From Bacteroidetes bacterium RIFCSPLOWO2_12_FULL_37_12 (GTDB lineage Bacteria > Bacteroidota > Bacteroidia > 2-12-FULL-37-12): DNA of 64,000 bases. Positions 25,044 through 33,851 of the stretch are shown one piece after another (the stretch's first letter is position 1; each line of letters begins with the position of its first letter). The stretch covers positions 17,873 to 81,872 of the forward strand of contig MEPC01000001.1 of NCBI GenBank assembly GCA_001769655.1, read 5' to 3'. The notes beneath the pieces are model-generated. The model saw only the letters and a program-made list of their open reading frames with translations. It had not been told where the DNA came from and searched no databases. Made by a program: the position numbers and the translations under genes.

Positions 25044-26618
25044 TTATTTTGCTATCGCCACCGCCCGTGTTTCTCTGATTACTGTAATTTTAATTTGCCC
25101 GGGATACTGCATATCGGTTTGAATTTTTGTAGCAAGATCACTGGAAATCTGCTGTGCCTGCTGGTCGTTAACCACTTCGGCTTCCACAATAACCCTCAAC
25201 TCTCTGCCTGCCTGAATAGCAAATGCTTTGTTTACACCCTGATACGTCATGGCAATATTTTCAAGGTCTTTAATCCGTTTATTGTACATATCGGTCACCT
25301 CTCTTCTTGCGCCGGGTCTTGCTCCTGAGATGGCATCGCATGCCTGAACAATCGGGGAAATTATATGATTCATTTCTATTTCGTCATGATGTGCACCAAT
25401 GGCATTGCAAACCGCAGGATTTTCGTTGTACTTCTGAGCCAGTTTCATCCCCAACAAAGCGTGAGGTGTCTCGGTATCTTCGAAGTAAACTTTTCCGATG
25501 TCATGCAATAACCCTGCTCTGGCGGCAAGCTTTGGATTTACATGAAGTTCTGCGGCCATTATGGAACACAAATGTGCGGTCTCACGGGAATGGTGAAGTA
25601 AATTCTGCCCGTAAGACGCACGGTAACGCATTCTTCCGATAAGTTTTGACAACTCGGGATGAAGTCCATGAATTCCCAACTCAATGGAGGTTTTTTCACC
25701 TATCTGAATGATTTCGTCATGAATGCCTTTAGTTATTTTTTCGACTACTTCTTCAATACGTGCCGGATGAATTCTGCCATCGGCTACGAGGCGATGTAAC
25801 GCCAGACGGGCTATTTCGCGGCGAATGGGATCGAAACAGGAAAGAACGATGGCATCGGGCGTATCATCCACAATGATTTCGACACCTGTGGCATCTTCGA
25901 GCGTCCGGATGTTTCTTCCTTCTCTGCCGATAATACGACCTTTAATCTCTTCGTTATCGAGGTGAAAAACTGAAACGCTGTTTTCTATAGAAGCTTCAGT
26001 AGCTAAGCGCTGGATGGTTTGAATAATTATTTTTTTGGCATCTTTCTGTGCAGAAAGTTTTGCTTCTTCCAGATATTCGGTAGCATAAGCGGCGGCTTTT
26101 GTTTTTGCATCGTCTTTAAGTGTTTCAACTAATTGTTGCGATGCTTGCTCGGCGCTCAGATTGGCAATTTTTTCCAAACGGGTAACTTCCTCCTGATGGA
26201 GTTTCTCTACATCTTCTTTTCGTTTTGCCAACTGTTCATTACCGGCTGATAAACGATTCTTTAATAATTCTATCTCATCTTCCTTTCTTGTAAGTTCATT
26301 CAATTTCTGGTTAACCTGCTGGTCACGTTGTTTCAGCTTGTTTTCATTTTGCATGGCAATGTTTTTCCGGCGATTAATATCAGCATCCACTTCACTTTTC
26401 ATTTTATTAAAAGCATCCTTTGCTTCCAACAGTTTTTCTTTCTTTACAACTTCACCTTGCAATTCAGCTTCCCTTAAAATATTTTTTGCCTTGTCGCTGG
26501 CTTCTTTCTCAATTTTTTTAAAGAATTTCTTTAATAAAAAACGTCCCGCAATAATTCCAACAATAAGTGCAATGATAGCGGTTAGAGAGAAAAATAAAAT
26601 TTGTTCTGATGTTTCCAT
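25044..26618 (-). CDS. rny: ribonuclease Y
   Basis: Membrane-anchored endoribonuclease that starts mRNA decay. The 524-residue product has an N-terminal transmembrane helix (ILFFSLTAIIALIVGIIAG), a long coiled coil (about 30-190, very rich in K/E/Q), a KH domain (about 205-275, IIGREGRNIRTLEDATGV), and an HD domain whose metal-binding HD pair is in GLLHDIGKVYFED (about 366-378), preceded by LLHHSRETAHL. All catalytic features appear intact and length is normal for the family. The upstream DNA (26652-26828) is an 11-bp tandem array 33 bases from the start codon. The stop codon abuts a GGTATAAGG-type repeat. Confidence 0.96.
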   Translation of the reverse strand: METSEQILFFSLTAIIALIVGIIAGRFLLKKFFKKIEKEASDKAKNILREAELQGEVVKKEKLLEAKDAFNKMKSEVDADINRRKNIAMQNENKLKQRDQQVNQKLNELTRKEDEIELLKNRLSAGNEQLAKRKEDVEKLHQEEVTRLEKIANLSAEQASQQLVETLKDDAKTKAAAYATEYLEEAKLSAQKDAKKIIIQTIQRLATEASIENSVSVFHLDNEEIKGRIIGREGRNIRTLEDATGVEIIVDDTPDAIVLSCFDPIRREIARLALHRLVADGRIHPARIEEVVEKITKGIHDEIIQIGEKTSIELGIHGLHPELSKLIGRMRYRASYGQNLLHHSRETAHLCSIMAAELHVNPKLAARAGLLHDIGKVYFEDTETPHALLGMKLAQKYNENPAVCNAIGAHHDEIEMNHIISPIVQACDAISGARPGARREVTDMYNKRIKDLENIAMTYQGVNKAFAIQAGRELRVIVEAEVVNDQQAQQISSDLATKIQTDMQYPGQIKITVIRETRAVAIAK

Positions 26619-26651
26619 GATGTTTAGTTGATAATTTAATGATTAATGAAA

Positions 26652-26828
26652 TACGATTGTAATACAGTTGTAATACGGTTGTAATACAGTTTAACACGGT
26701 TGTAATACGGTTGTAATACGATTGTAATACGATTGTAATACGGTTGTAATACGATTGTAATACGATTGTAATATGATTGTATTACCAGTGTAATACCAAA
26801 GTATTACTACTGTATTACCATTGTATTA
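26652..26828. repeat. 11-bp tandem array upstream of rny
   Basis: About 16 consecutive units of TACGATTGTAA and close variants (TACGGTTGTAA, TACAGTTGTAA). The last few units change to TACCATTGTAT-like forms, in part the reverse complement. The period equals about one helical turn. It fills the gap between zapA and rny, which lie in the same orientation, so it is probably transcribed or flanks the rny promoter. Confidence 0.9.
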
Positions 26829-26856
26829 GGAATAAAACAAAAAAAAAGGGGAATAA

Positions 26857-27147
26857 TTACTTAGAGAGGCAGTCGGTAATCAGTTGGTCAAGTTGTTCTA
26901 TTTTATTTTCTAACAAAGACCATTTTTCTGAAGAGGATTCGTCTTTTTGAATGGATTCGGAAGCAAAATCGAGCGCCGCCATTGACAAAAGGTCCTGCTT
27001 GTCTTTTACCGTAAATTTATCCTGATATTCTTTTATCTTTCGGTTAATCCGGTCAGCCGCCATTTGAAGTTTATCTTCTTCACCTTTACTGACTTTAAGG
27101 GGATATACCCTGTCAGCAATAGTTAATTTTACGGGATTGTCTGCCAT
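26857..27147 (-). CDS. zapA: cell division protein ZapA
   Basis: Protein of 96 residues that binds and bundles FtsZ at the division site. The N-terminus NPVKLTIADRVYPLKVSKGEED is the typical ZapA strand-turn-strand, followed by LQMAADRINRKIKEYQDKF and LLSMAALDFASES, then a C-terminal coiled coil (LLENKIEQLDQLI). The order rny, zapA, coiled-coil protein, pheT is common in Bacteroidota. It lies 68 bp behind the coiled-coil gene on the same strand and probably shares its promoter at 27588-27618. Confidence 0.9.
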   Translation of the reverse strand: MADNPVKLTIADRVYPLKVSKGEEDKLQMAADRINRKIKEYQDKFTVKDKQDLLSMAALDFASESIQKDESSSEKWSLLENKIEQLDQLITDCLSK

Positions 27148-27215
27148 TTTTTAATTAGTAATTATTCTTTCTCACTTGTTCTCCTGGTTTGAAACAAAGC
27201 ATAACTTGTTTCAAC

Positions 27216-27503
27216 TTATTGATTCAGATATGCTATGCATTTATCAATCTCACGTATATGTTCATTAATCATGAGTTTAAGTTCGGTTGACTTCTGAACA
27301 TCGGCTCCGATTGACATTGCAATTTTACTGATTTTTTCTTTGTTTTGATGATTTCTCAATTCCGTTATCTTATTCTCAATCTCCGCTTTCAGTGAATTAT
27401 TCTCTGATTTCAACGTATCAACTTGTTCTTTATAATCCTTATAAAGGGCAATTAACTTTTGGATTTTCTTCTCAAGAACTTCCAGTTTTCTTTCGATATC
27501 CAT
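27216..27503 (-). CDS. coiled-coil protein of the zapA operon (ZapB-like)
   Basis: Short protein of 95 residues, almost entirely coiled coil in the first two thirds (KLEVLEKKIQKLIALYKDYK, LKSENNSLKAEIENKITEL) and then a conserved-looking helical tail (KISKIAMSIG, KLMINEHIREIDKCIAYL). There is no signal peptide, so it is cytoplasmic. Size, coiled coil and position directly upstream of zapA recall ZapB, which bridges ZapA to the nucleoid in E. coli, but the sequence relationship is not demonstrable by eye. It has its own TTG-N20-TACATTTG promoter upstream. A division-associated role is inferred from context. Confidence 0.75.
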   Translation of the reverse strand: MDIERKLEVLEKKIQKLIALYKDYKEQVDTLKSENNSLKAEIENKITELRNHQNKEKISKIAMSIGADVQKSTELKLMINEHIREIDKCIAYLNQ

Positions 27504-27587
27504 TGTATCAGTATTGGTTTACCATTTCTCAACTTACTATCCTTAGAAATTCCATAATAATCTGTTACTGAATGAGAAATACGGACG

Positions 27588-27618
27588 CAAATGTATAAAA
27601 AATTAAATAAAAAACCAA
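27588..27618 (-). promoter_or_regulatory. promoter of the coiled-coil/zapA operon
   Basis: Minus strand TTG (27616-27618), 20 bases, TACATTTG (27588-27595). The ATG at 27503 is about 85 bases downstream. Confidence 0.7.
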
Positions 27619-27624
27619 TTAACG

Positions 27625-27688
27625 AATAAAATGGAGTGCACCATGTCACTACACAATACCGGGAGGCACGGAGCTCCCTTTCGTTACA
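27625..27688. repeat. two degenerate palindromic repeats at the pheT 3' end
   Basis: The first (27625-27652, GTGCACCATGTCACTAC at its right half) is a worn copy of the GTAGAGAC family and holds the pheT TAG stop. The second (about 27661-27687, GGCACGGAGCTCCC with CTTTCGTTAC) encodes the last residues of PheT before the stop. Confidence 0.6.
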
Positions 27689-30141
27689 GTCCTTAGACAA
27701 GCCCCTAATTCCCTGTTAAGGCAGGCGACCAACCGGTCTGTTAATTTCTGAATTTCAATTTCTGTTAATGTTTTGTTGTCATCCTGTATAACCAGATTGA
27801 TGGCGATTGATTTCTTTTGTGAATCAATTTTATCCCCTTCATATACATCAAACACCTTTAATTCCTTTAGCCATTTACCCGCTTGTGCAAAAATCAGAGT
27901 ACGTACCTGTTCGAAAGAGATTTTCTTATCGAGTACCAATGCTAAGTCCCTTTTGACCGCCGGGTATTTTGGCAATTCCTTGAAAATTATCTGGGATTGG
28001 TATGAGAAAGTAACTAAACTGTTCCAATCCAACTCTGCGTAAAAAACCGGTGTTTCAAAATCATAATTTTTTCTTACTAAAGATGTAGAAACCTTACCAT
28101 ATTTTCCAATTATTATGTCTCCTATCATCCATAAACGGCAAGAGGAAAATTTAGGATCATTCGTTTCCTGTTCAGTAACATTTTCTATTTTTAAGACCCT
28201 GAAAATTTTCCGGCAATAGCTTTTCATACTAAAAATGTCGGCATCTTTAACTTCTGGCTCATACCAATTGGATGGTTTCTGTTTTCCGGTAATAAACAAT
28301 GACAACCAGGATGTTTCATCAAAGGAGGAATTACTTTTAAGGGTATCAGGATATCCGTGAAGGTTACCCCTACGATTTGTATAACCTGTCCCGAATTCAA
28401 AAAATTTCAAATCATCCAATTGATAATTTTTGTTGTAAGAAATAACCTGTAACCCGGATAATAACAGTTCGGGACGCAATACATTATATTCTTCACTTAA
28501 TGGATTCACCAGCGAAATAAATTGAGAATCATTTTCATAAATTTTTCCGGCTCTTGCGGAAGAAATCAATGAATTGGTAATAATTTCGGAAAATCCTTCT
28601 GCACACAAGTTCTGAGAAACTTTTTGAATTAATTTTTCCATCCCGAACGTAGAGTCATCCTGAATGGAACTATTCAGCTTTTGTGGCACAGGAATATTGT
28701 CATATCCATAAATTCTCAACACTTCCTCCATCACATCCGCCTCACGGGTTACATCAGTTCTGAACAAGGGAGCAATCAGTAACCAATCATTTTCATGCTC
28801 TTCTTTGATTATAAATTCAAGTTGCTGTAAAATTATTCTTACTATATCACGGTCCAGATTTTTACCGGCAAATTTGTTTAATCTATCCGGGCGAAACCGA
28901 ATGAACCCTGGAGTTATTTCAACCGGATAAACGTCATATATGGGCGAAGAAATTTCCGCTCCTGAAATTTCTTTAATCAACAATGCCGCTCTCTTCAGCG
29001 CATAGAGCACCATTTCCGGGTCGGCGCCTCTCGAAAAATGATAAGACGCATCGGTGTTCAACTTGTGATAACGGGCAGTTTTACTAACCGATTCAGGAGC
29101 AAACCATGCACTTTCAAGAAATATTTTTGATGTGGATACTTTGATTCCTGATTTAATGCCACCGAAGACACCCGCCATGCACATTGGCTCCTGTTCATTA
29201 CTAATCATCAAATCGTCATTACACAATTTCCTTTCTATTCCGTCCAAGGTCTTAAAAGAAGTACCTTCCGGATAATTTTTAATAATGACCTTATTTCCCT
29301 TTATCTCATCCAAATCAAACGCATGCAAGGGTTGCCCGCACTCATGCAGGACGAAATTGGTTACATCCACAACATTATTTATGGGATTAAGTCCAATGCT
29401 TTTTAATTTTTCAACAAGCCATGCAGGAGATGGCTTTACGGTGACATTATTTAACGTAACCCCTGCATACCGCTTGCATGATTGGGTATTTTTAATAATA
29501 ATTTCTACCGGGAAATTATTAGTATCTGCATTAAATAGTTTTACAGACGGAAAAATAACTTTTTTTCCTGTCAGCGCTCTTAATTCGCGTGCCACACCGA
29601 TATGCGAAGCCGCATCAATCCGGTTGGGAGTAAGTCCGATTTCAAGTATGTAATCATTAATTGGTTTAAAATAATCTGCGGCGGGTGACCCGGGAGAAAG
29701 TTCCGTTTCCAATACCATAATTCCATCATGCATCTCCCCTATTCCGATTTCATCTTCGGCACAAATCATTCCCTCTGATTCCATCCCTCTTATTTTTGCT
29801 TTCTTAATGATAAACGGCTCTCCTTTCTTCGGGTATAAAGTTGTCCCCGGCAGTGCCACTGCCACTTTTTGTCCTACCGTCACATTTGGAGCACCACAAA
29901 CAATCTGATGTATTATTCCATTTCCAACATTCACTTTGGTTAATTTAAGGCGGTCGGCATTCGGATGTTTTTCACATTCATTAACTAATCCTATAACCAC
30001 ACCCTCCAGATTTCCGCGAATGGACTCATAATGGAGAATGTTTTCAACTTCCAGTCCGCTTAAGGTGATACGCCGGGCAATTTCTTCGGGAGAAAGTCCG
30101 GTTTGAATGTATTCTGAGAGCCAGTTTGTGGATATTTTCAT
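27649..30141 (-). CDS. pheT: phenylalanyl-tRNA synthetase beta subunit
   Basis: Large subunit of the alpha2-beta2 enzyme that charges tRNA-Phe. The 830-residue protein has an N-terminal tRNA-binding OB domain (about 40-150, VNECEKHPNADRLKLTKVNV, KIRGMESEGMICAEDEIGIG), the B3/4 editing domain (about 215-385, with DVTNFVLHECGQPLHAFD), the B5 domain (about 405-475), a core with EVLRIYGYDNIP, and the FDX-ACB domain (about 725-815, KELPKYPAVKRDLALV). The family normally ends soon after LNRELGACLR; here an extra TVTKGSSVPPGIV comes from a dispersed repeat. The gene starts 3 bp after the Rieske-like lipoprotein and is probably cotranscribed with it. Confidence 0.97.
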   Translation of the reverse strand: MKISTNWLSEYIQTGLSPEEIARRITLSGLEVENILHYESIRGNLEGVVIGLVNECEKHPNADRLKLTKVNVGNGIIHQIVCGAPNVTVGQKVAVALPGTTLYPKKGEPFIIKKAKIRGMESEGMICAEDEIGIGEMHDGIMVLETELSPGSPAADYFKPINDYILEIGLTPNRIDAASHIGVARELRALTGKKVIFPSVKLFNADTNNFPVEIIIKNTQSCKRYAGVTLNNVTVKPSPAWLVEKLKSIGLNPINNVVDVTNFVLHECGQPLHAFDLDEIKGNKVIIKNYPEGTSFKTLDGIERKLCNDDLMISNEQEPMCMAGVFGGIKSGIKVSTSKIFLESAWFAPESVSKTARYHKLNTDASYHFSRGADPEMVLYALKRAALLIKEISGAEISSPIYDVYPVEITPGFIRFRPDRLNKFAGKNLDRDIVRIILQQLEFIIKEEHENDWLLIAPLFRTDVTREADVMEEVLRIYGYDNIPVPQKLNSSIQDDSTFGMEKLIQKVSQNLCAEGFSEIITNSLISSARAGKIYENDSQFISLVNPLSEEYNVLRPELLLSGLQVISYNKNYQLDDLKFFEFGTGYTNRRGNLHGYPDTLKSNSSFDETSWLSLFITGKQKPSNWYEPEVKDADIFSMKSYCRKIFRVLKIENVTEQETNDPKFSSCRLWMIGDIIIGKYGKVSTSLVRKNYDFETPVFYAELDWNSLVTFSYQSQIIFKELPKYPAVKRDLALVLDKKISFEQVRTLIFAQAGKWLKELKVFDVYEGDKIDSQKKSIAINLVIQDDNKTLTEIEIQKLTDRLVACLNRELGACLRTVTKGSSVPPGIV

Positions 30142-30144
30142 ATA

Positions 30145-30567
30145 TTAATTATAAACATACAATCTGTTTCCATCCAATTTGGTCCCGTATTGCCTCAGTG
30201 GAATAGTTGCCGGTCCTTTCATAACCGAGGTATCCCACGCAAAACGGGAAGCGCAACATTTGCAATTCATGTATTGTTTTGAGGCATCTACTTCTGCTAT
30301 TGCACAGCTATCTTGTGGTTTGTAAGTACAATTACGCTCTATAGCTAAATACTCATCTTCGTTGCGCCGGTATATAATTATTCCTTTCACACCTCCTGTA
30401 ACATATACAAAACCCCCATCATTCCAAAGCTCTTTATATTCAATATTGGTCACAATTATATCAAAGTTTATGTTCACACTGGGGGTTGGGTTTTCATCCT
30501 TTTTACAGGAAGTGACAAACATAATAGAAAGAAGGGCGCAGAAAAAGGAAAATGACTTATGACTCAT
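30145..30567 (-). CDS. Rieske-like lipoprotein with altered cluster ligands
   Basis: Product of 140 residues from the ATG at 30567: signal peptide with lipobox (ALLSIMFVTSCKKDE, Cys near 21), then a Rieske-type fold. The segment GIIIYRRNEDEYLAIERNC continues as CTYKPQDSC; a second box reads YMNCKCCASRFAWD and a third LRQYGTKLDGNRLYVYN. A true Rieske protein has CxH and CxCH-G-S-x-F boxes; here they read CTY and CKCC-A-S-R-F, so both histidine ligands are replaced (by Tyr and Cys). A normal 2Fe-2S centre is therefore unlikely. The longer start at 30588 is rejected because it lies in the promoter element TACCTTTG (30578-30585). The gene ends 3 bp before pheT. Function unknown. Confidence 0.75.
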   Translation of the reverse strand: MSHKSFSFFCALLSIMFVTSCKKDENPTPSVNINFDIIVTNIEYKELWNDGGFVYVTGGVKGIIIYRRNEDEYLAIERNCTYKPQDSCAIAEVDASKQYMNCKCCASRFAWDTSVMKGPATIPLRQYGTKLDGNRLYVYN

Positions 30568-30577
30568 AAACTTAGTG

Positions 30578-30585
30578 CAAAGGTA
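30578..30585 (-). promoter_or_regulatory. -7 element of the Rieske-like/pheT operon
   Basis: Minus-strand TACCTTTG only 10 bases upstream of the chosen ATG (30567), giving a very short or no leader. Confidence 0.5.
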
Positions 30586-30637
30586 CATGTTATTTTTTTT
30601 TATAGAATATAATCAGGATAAAAATCTACTTTTTTCC

Positions 30638-30645
30638 TATATTTG
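30638..30645 (+). promoter_or_regulatory. -7 element of the propeller sensor
   Basis: TATATTTG, 44 bases before the ATG at 30690. It is divergent to the Rieske-like/pheT promoter, with about 50 bases between the two -7 elements. Confidence 0.5.
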
Positions 30646-30689
30646 CGCCCTTTAGGGTTTGAGAAGAAATAACCTCTACGGACTACCCC

Positions 30690-33413
30690 ATGCTGCGGCA
30701 AAAATCAACTTTCACATTTTATATTTTAAATATACCATCTCACATCATTGCCACTATTGTTTGGCTGATATTATTTATTCTACCGGGTGCCGTAAATTCC
30801 CAGACCGGTATTCCTTTTTTTACTAACTACCCACCTAAAGTTTACAAAGCAGAGGGACAAAATTGGGCTATAGTTCAGGATAAACGAGGGGTTATGTATT
30901 TCGGAAATACCATTGGATTGCTTGAATATGATGGCAACGCCTGGCGACTTATCCGGCTTCCTAATAATTCCGGAATACGTTCCTTGACGTTGGATAATGA
31001 TGGAAAAGTATGGGTAGGAGGTCTAGGCGATTTCGGATACCTGAAAACTGATTTACAGGGAAAAATGAGTTTTTATTCGCTCATTACTAAAATGTCACCC
31101 GACAGCCGCCAGTTTGCCGATGTGTGGAAAGCATTTTCTTTTGGGAATAAAATAATTTTTCAAACTTTTTCGTCATTATTTATCATTGTAAAGGATAGTG
31201 TGCAGATTAAAAAAGCAGAGACCGAATTTGAATTTTCGTTTAAAGTTGGGAATACATTTTACGTCAGGCAAAAAGAAAAAGGGTTGATGGAACTGAAAGG
31301 CGAAGAACTCGAAGTAATCAAGGGGGGCGAAATTTTCAAAAATAAGCCGGTGGTATCCATGCTTCCTTTTGGTAAAACAGAAAAAGGAGAACAAAAAATA
31401 TTAATCACTACATGGGGAAAAGGTAATTTTATTTGCATTCCCGGTAAAAAAATTGAAGCTTATGTTTTGGATTCTGACTCCATATTAAATGCCAACACTG
31501 TTTACAATGGCGCCATAGTTACCGAGCGTTCTTTAGCGCTTGGAACAATTAAAGGAGGTGTTTCCATAGTGGATTATAACGGTAATCTGGTTAAAATATT
31601 AAATAAAACAACCGGATTACTCGATGACATGATAATTTTTTCATACACCGATTATCAGAATGCACTTTGGTTGGGTTTAAATAATGGAATTAGCCGCGTG
31701 GAAGTACTTTCCCCTATTACTTATTTCGGTGAAAATTTTGGTTTGGTTGGAAGTGTGCAAGCCATCACCCGTTTTCAGGATGAAATTTATGTGGCAACCA
31801 GTCAAGGTTTATTCAAATTAAAAAACATATCGGAACAACTACTTGGAAATACCGAACAACCCGCAAAAAAACGAAGCGCTATACATGATATTTTTTACAA
31901 GTTTGAACAGGTGCCCAGAGTGGATGTTCAGGCATGGGGAATGTTAAAAGTAGATAATGCTTTGTTGACTGCAACCAATAAATCTGTTTACGTTTATGAA
32001 AACGGGGAAGTACAAAGCGCGCTGGACAGAAAAACATTCTGTGTGTTACGTTCAAAAAAGGACACTAACAGGATTTTCTGCGGTTTAATGGATGGGTTAG
32101 GAGCTATTTATCATGAAAATGGAAAATGGATGGATGAAGGAAGGGTTGAAAATATCAACGAACAAATTAAAACGATTGTGGAAGGACCCGATGCCAGTTT
32201 ATGGTTAGGCACTCAGGTTCAGGGTGTGATACATGTTAAATTTCCTTCCAAAATGGAATACCGTCAGAAATTAGAAAATGATAAACCTGTTATAGAAATT
32301 GGCACAGCCGGTGTCTTTCGCTTTGATTCAACTGCCGGTTTACCCAGTGGCGAAAATGGGGTTTATATGGCTGGAAAGGAAATTGTGGTTGGAACACAAA
32401 AAGGTATTTATCGCGTGATAGAAGATTTTAATACTCACAAAGTAAAATTTGAACCTGATACTGTTTTTGGAATTAACAAACTTTATAATTTTCCGGTTAT
32501 TACCAGTATGGTGACAGATTTTAACGAGCATGTTTGGATTCGGGCTGGGGACGTGACAGGAGTAGCAATGAAAAAATCGGGAGGTAATTATCGTTGGCAC
32601 ACAAAACCCTTTTTGCGGATTCCGGCAGGACCCGTTTGGGCTTTTTATCCGGAGGACGATGGGGTTACCTGGATTGGAGGGGATAACGGGCTTGTACGAT
32701 ACGATGCCAGTGTTTTAAAAAATTATGGCAAAAAATATTATTCGCTTATCCGGAAAGTCATTATATCCACTGGAAAGGACTCAACCATATTTTTTGGCAC
32801 TTATGCCGACAAAAATGGTACTCCGGTACTTTCTCAGCCCGTAGAAATGGAGCCCATGCTTCCTTTTAAAAACAATTCGTTGATATTTGAATTTTCTGCA
32901 CCTTCTTATGATGATGAAACAGCCAATCGTTTTCAATATAAGCTGGATGGTTTTGATCTGGAATGGTCTGAGTGGACAGAAGAAAACAAAAAGGAATATA
33001 CAAATCTTGATGAAGGAGCATATACTTTCCGCCTGAAAGCCAGAAATATTTATGAACATGAAAGCGAAGAAAGCACTTACCGTTTTCGCATAAATCCTCC
33101 ATTTTATAAAACCTGGTGGTTTTTCGGAGGGCAATTAATGTTTATCGGATTACTATTCGGTGGATCCGTATATTTCAGCAGAGGGGGCTCCAGCAACAAA
33201 GTGGCATCTGTGCTTGTCACGATCAGTTTAATTATTGTTTTTGAATACGTACAGAATTTTGTAGAAGATAACTTTTCAAATATTCTGGGTGGAATTGCAT
33301 TTTTTAAGGTTGTGTTGAATATTCTTCTTGCCATTTTGCTTCTTCCTCTTGAAAATATTATCAAAAAACTGATACATAAAAAAAGGAAGGAAACCGTTCA
33401 TACTCATCACTGA
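30690..33413 (+). CDS. beta-propeller/Y_Y_Y sensor with C-terminal membrane module
   Basis: Product of 907 residues. A hydrophobic segment (IIATIVWLILFILPGAV, about 17-33) acts as signal or anchor. Residues about 45-690 form propeller-like repeats of the hybrid two-component type (GLLEYDGNAWRLIRLP, DGKVWVGGLGDFGYL, NALWLGLNNGISRV, GVTWIGGDNGLVRYD). A Y_Y_Y domain follows (about 720-805; FQYKLDGFDLEWSEW, YTFRLKARNIY). Relatives normally continue through one helix into a histidine kinase or DNA-binding domain. Here there are only about 100 more residues: a first helix (WFFGGQLMFIGLLFGGSVYF) and a membrane module with VFEYVQNFVEDNFSNILGG and KVVLNILLAILLLPLENI, matching those at 21658 and 44867. 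It would bind a ligand, often a glycan in relatives, in the periplasm; the output is unknown. Confidence 0.87.
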   Translation: MLRQKSTFTFYILNIPSHIIATIVWLILFILPGAVNSQTGIPFFTNYPPKVYKAEGQNWAIVQDKRGVMYFGNTIGLLEYDGNAWRLIRLPNNSGIRSLTLDNDGKVWVGGLGDFGYLKTDLQGKMSFYSLITKMSPDSRQFADVWKAFSFGNKIIFQTFSSLFIIVKDSVQIKKAETEFEFSFKVGNTFYVRQKEKGLMELKGEELEVIKGGEIFKNKPVVSMLPFGKTEKGEQKILITTWGKGNFICIPGKKIEAYVLDSDSILNANTVYNGAIVTERSLALGTIKGGVSIVDYNGNLVKILNKTTGLLDDMIIFSYTDYQNALWLGLNNGISRVEVLSPITYFGENFGLVGSVQAITRFQDEIYVATSQGLFKLKNISEQLLGNTEQPAKKRSAIHDIFYKFEQVPRVDVQAWGMLKVDNALLTATNKSVYVYENGEVQSALDRKTFCVLRSKKDTNRIFCGLMDGLGAIYHENGKWMDEGRVENINEQIKTIVEGPDASLWLGTQVQGVIHVKFPSKMEYRQKLENDKPVIEIGTAGVFRFDSTAGLPSGENGVYMAGKEIVVGTQKGIYRVIEDFNTHKVKFEPDTVFGINKLYNFPVITSMVTDFNEHVWIRAGDVTGVAMKKSGGNYRWHTKPFLRIPAGPVWAFYPEDDGVTWIGGDNGLVRYDASVLKNYGKKYYSLIRKVIISTGKDSTIFFGTYADKNGTPVLSQPVEMEPMLPFKNNSLIFEFSAPSYDDETANRFQYKLDGFDLEWSEWTEENKKEYTNLDEGAYTFRLKARNIYEHESEESTYRFRINPPFYKTWWFFGGQLMFIGLLFGGSVYFSRGGSSNKVASVLVTISLIIVFEYVQNFVEDNFSNILGGIAFFKVVLNILLAILLLPLENIIKKLIHKKRKETVHTHH

Positions 33414-33497
33414 TACTAATTGAAGGGGGAATGCGGTTATTCAGAACGGAAAAAATCTAATGAAAAAAGCAATATATACCATTTTTCTATAAATCCT

Positions 33498-33540
33498 ACC
33501 TCACCCCAGCCCCTCTCTAAAAAAATGGAGAGGGGTGAGA
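33498..33540. repeat. CCCCTCTC/GAGAGGGG hairpin element
   Basis: CCTCACCCCAGCCCCTCTC, A-run, then ATGGAGAGGGGTGAG; same family as 12304. It lies 49 bases upstream of the next promoter element. Confidence 0.8.
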
Positions 33541-33588
33541 AATTTTTGCTCTATTATACTGTTTATATGTAAATTAAAAAATTTCGTG

Positions 33589-33596
33589 TAAGTTTG
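33589..33596 (+). promoter_or_regulatory. extended -7 element of the DPGSGS protein
   Basis: TAAGTTTG preceded by AAAAAATTTCGTG, the same extended pattern as at the tRNAs and the symporter. No TTG at 19-21 bases. The ATG is 31 bases downstream. Confidence 0.6.
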
Positions 33597-33626
33597 CCCC
33601 TTAATTAAATTTTAATCTCTCCATAA

Positions 33627-33845
33627 ATGGTTATGATACTTTTCACTTCTATACCCCTATATCCCTATACCCTTTTTCTTCACCTTATATTTTGTTACCT
33701 CGACCCCGGCTCGGGTAGTTTAATTGTACAAATGATCATTGCATCCTTTTTGGGAGGACTTTATTTTTTAAAAGTATATTGGTTTAAAGTAAAGACGTTT
33801 TTTCAGAAACTGACTGGGAAGTATAAAGAGGAGGAAAAGGAGTAG
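33627..33845 (+). CDS. small DPGSGS membrane protein
   Basis: Protein of 72 residues with a hydrophobic start, the signature CYLDPGSGSLIVQMIIASFL, a second hydrophobic stretch (LGGLYFLKVYWFKVKTFF) and a charged tail (KLTGKYKEEEKE). I recognise the YLDPGSGS pattern from many bacteria as a tiny membrane protein of unknown function, often close to genes for membrane sulfatase-like enzymes and SAM methyltransferases; both are found in this locus (40552-43131 and 33924-35327). Residues about 7-17 (TSIPLYPYTLF) are encoded by a CTATACCCCTATAT dispersed repeat, so the original start may have lain further downstream. It is convergent with the methyltransferase. Confidence 0.72.
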   Translation: MVMILFTSIPLYPYTLFLHLIFCYLDPGSGSLIVQMIIASFLGGLYFLKVYWFKVKTFFQKLTGKYKEEEKE

Positions 33846-33851
33846 GTGGAA

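Noticed and set aside
27148..27215. 6S RNA gene near zapA
   Set aside because: Known next to zapA in some bacteria, but the gaps beside zapA here are either too short (68 bp) or filled by the 11-bp array.
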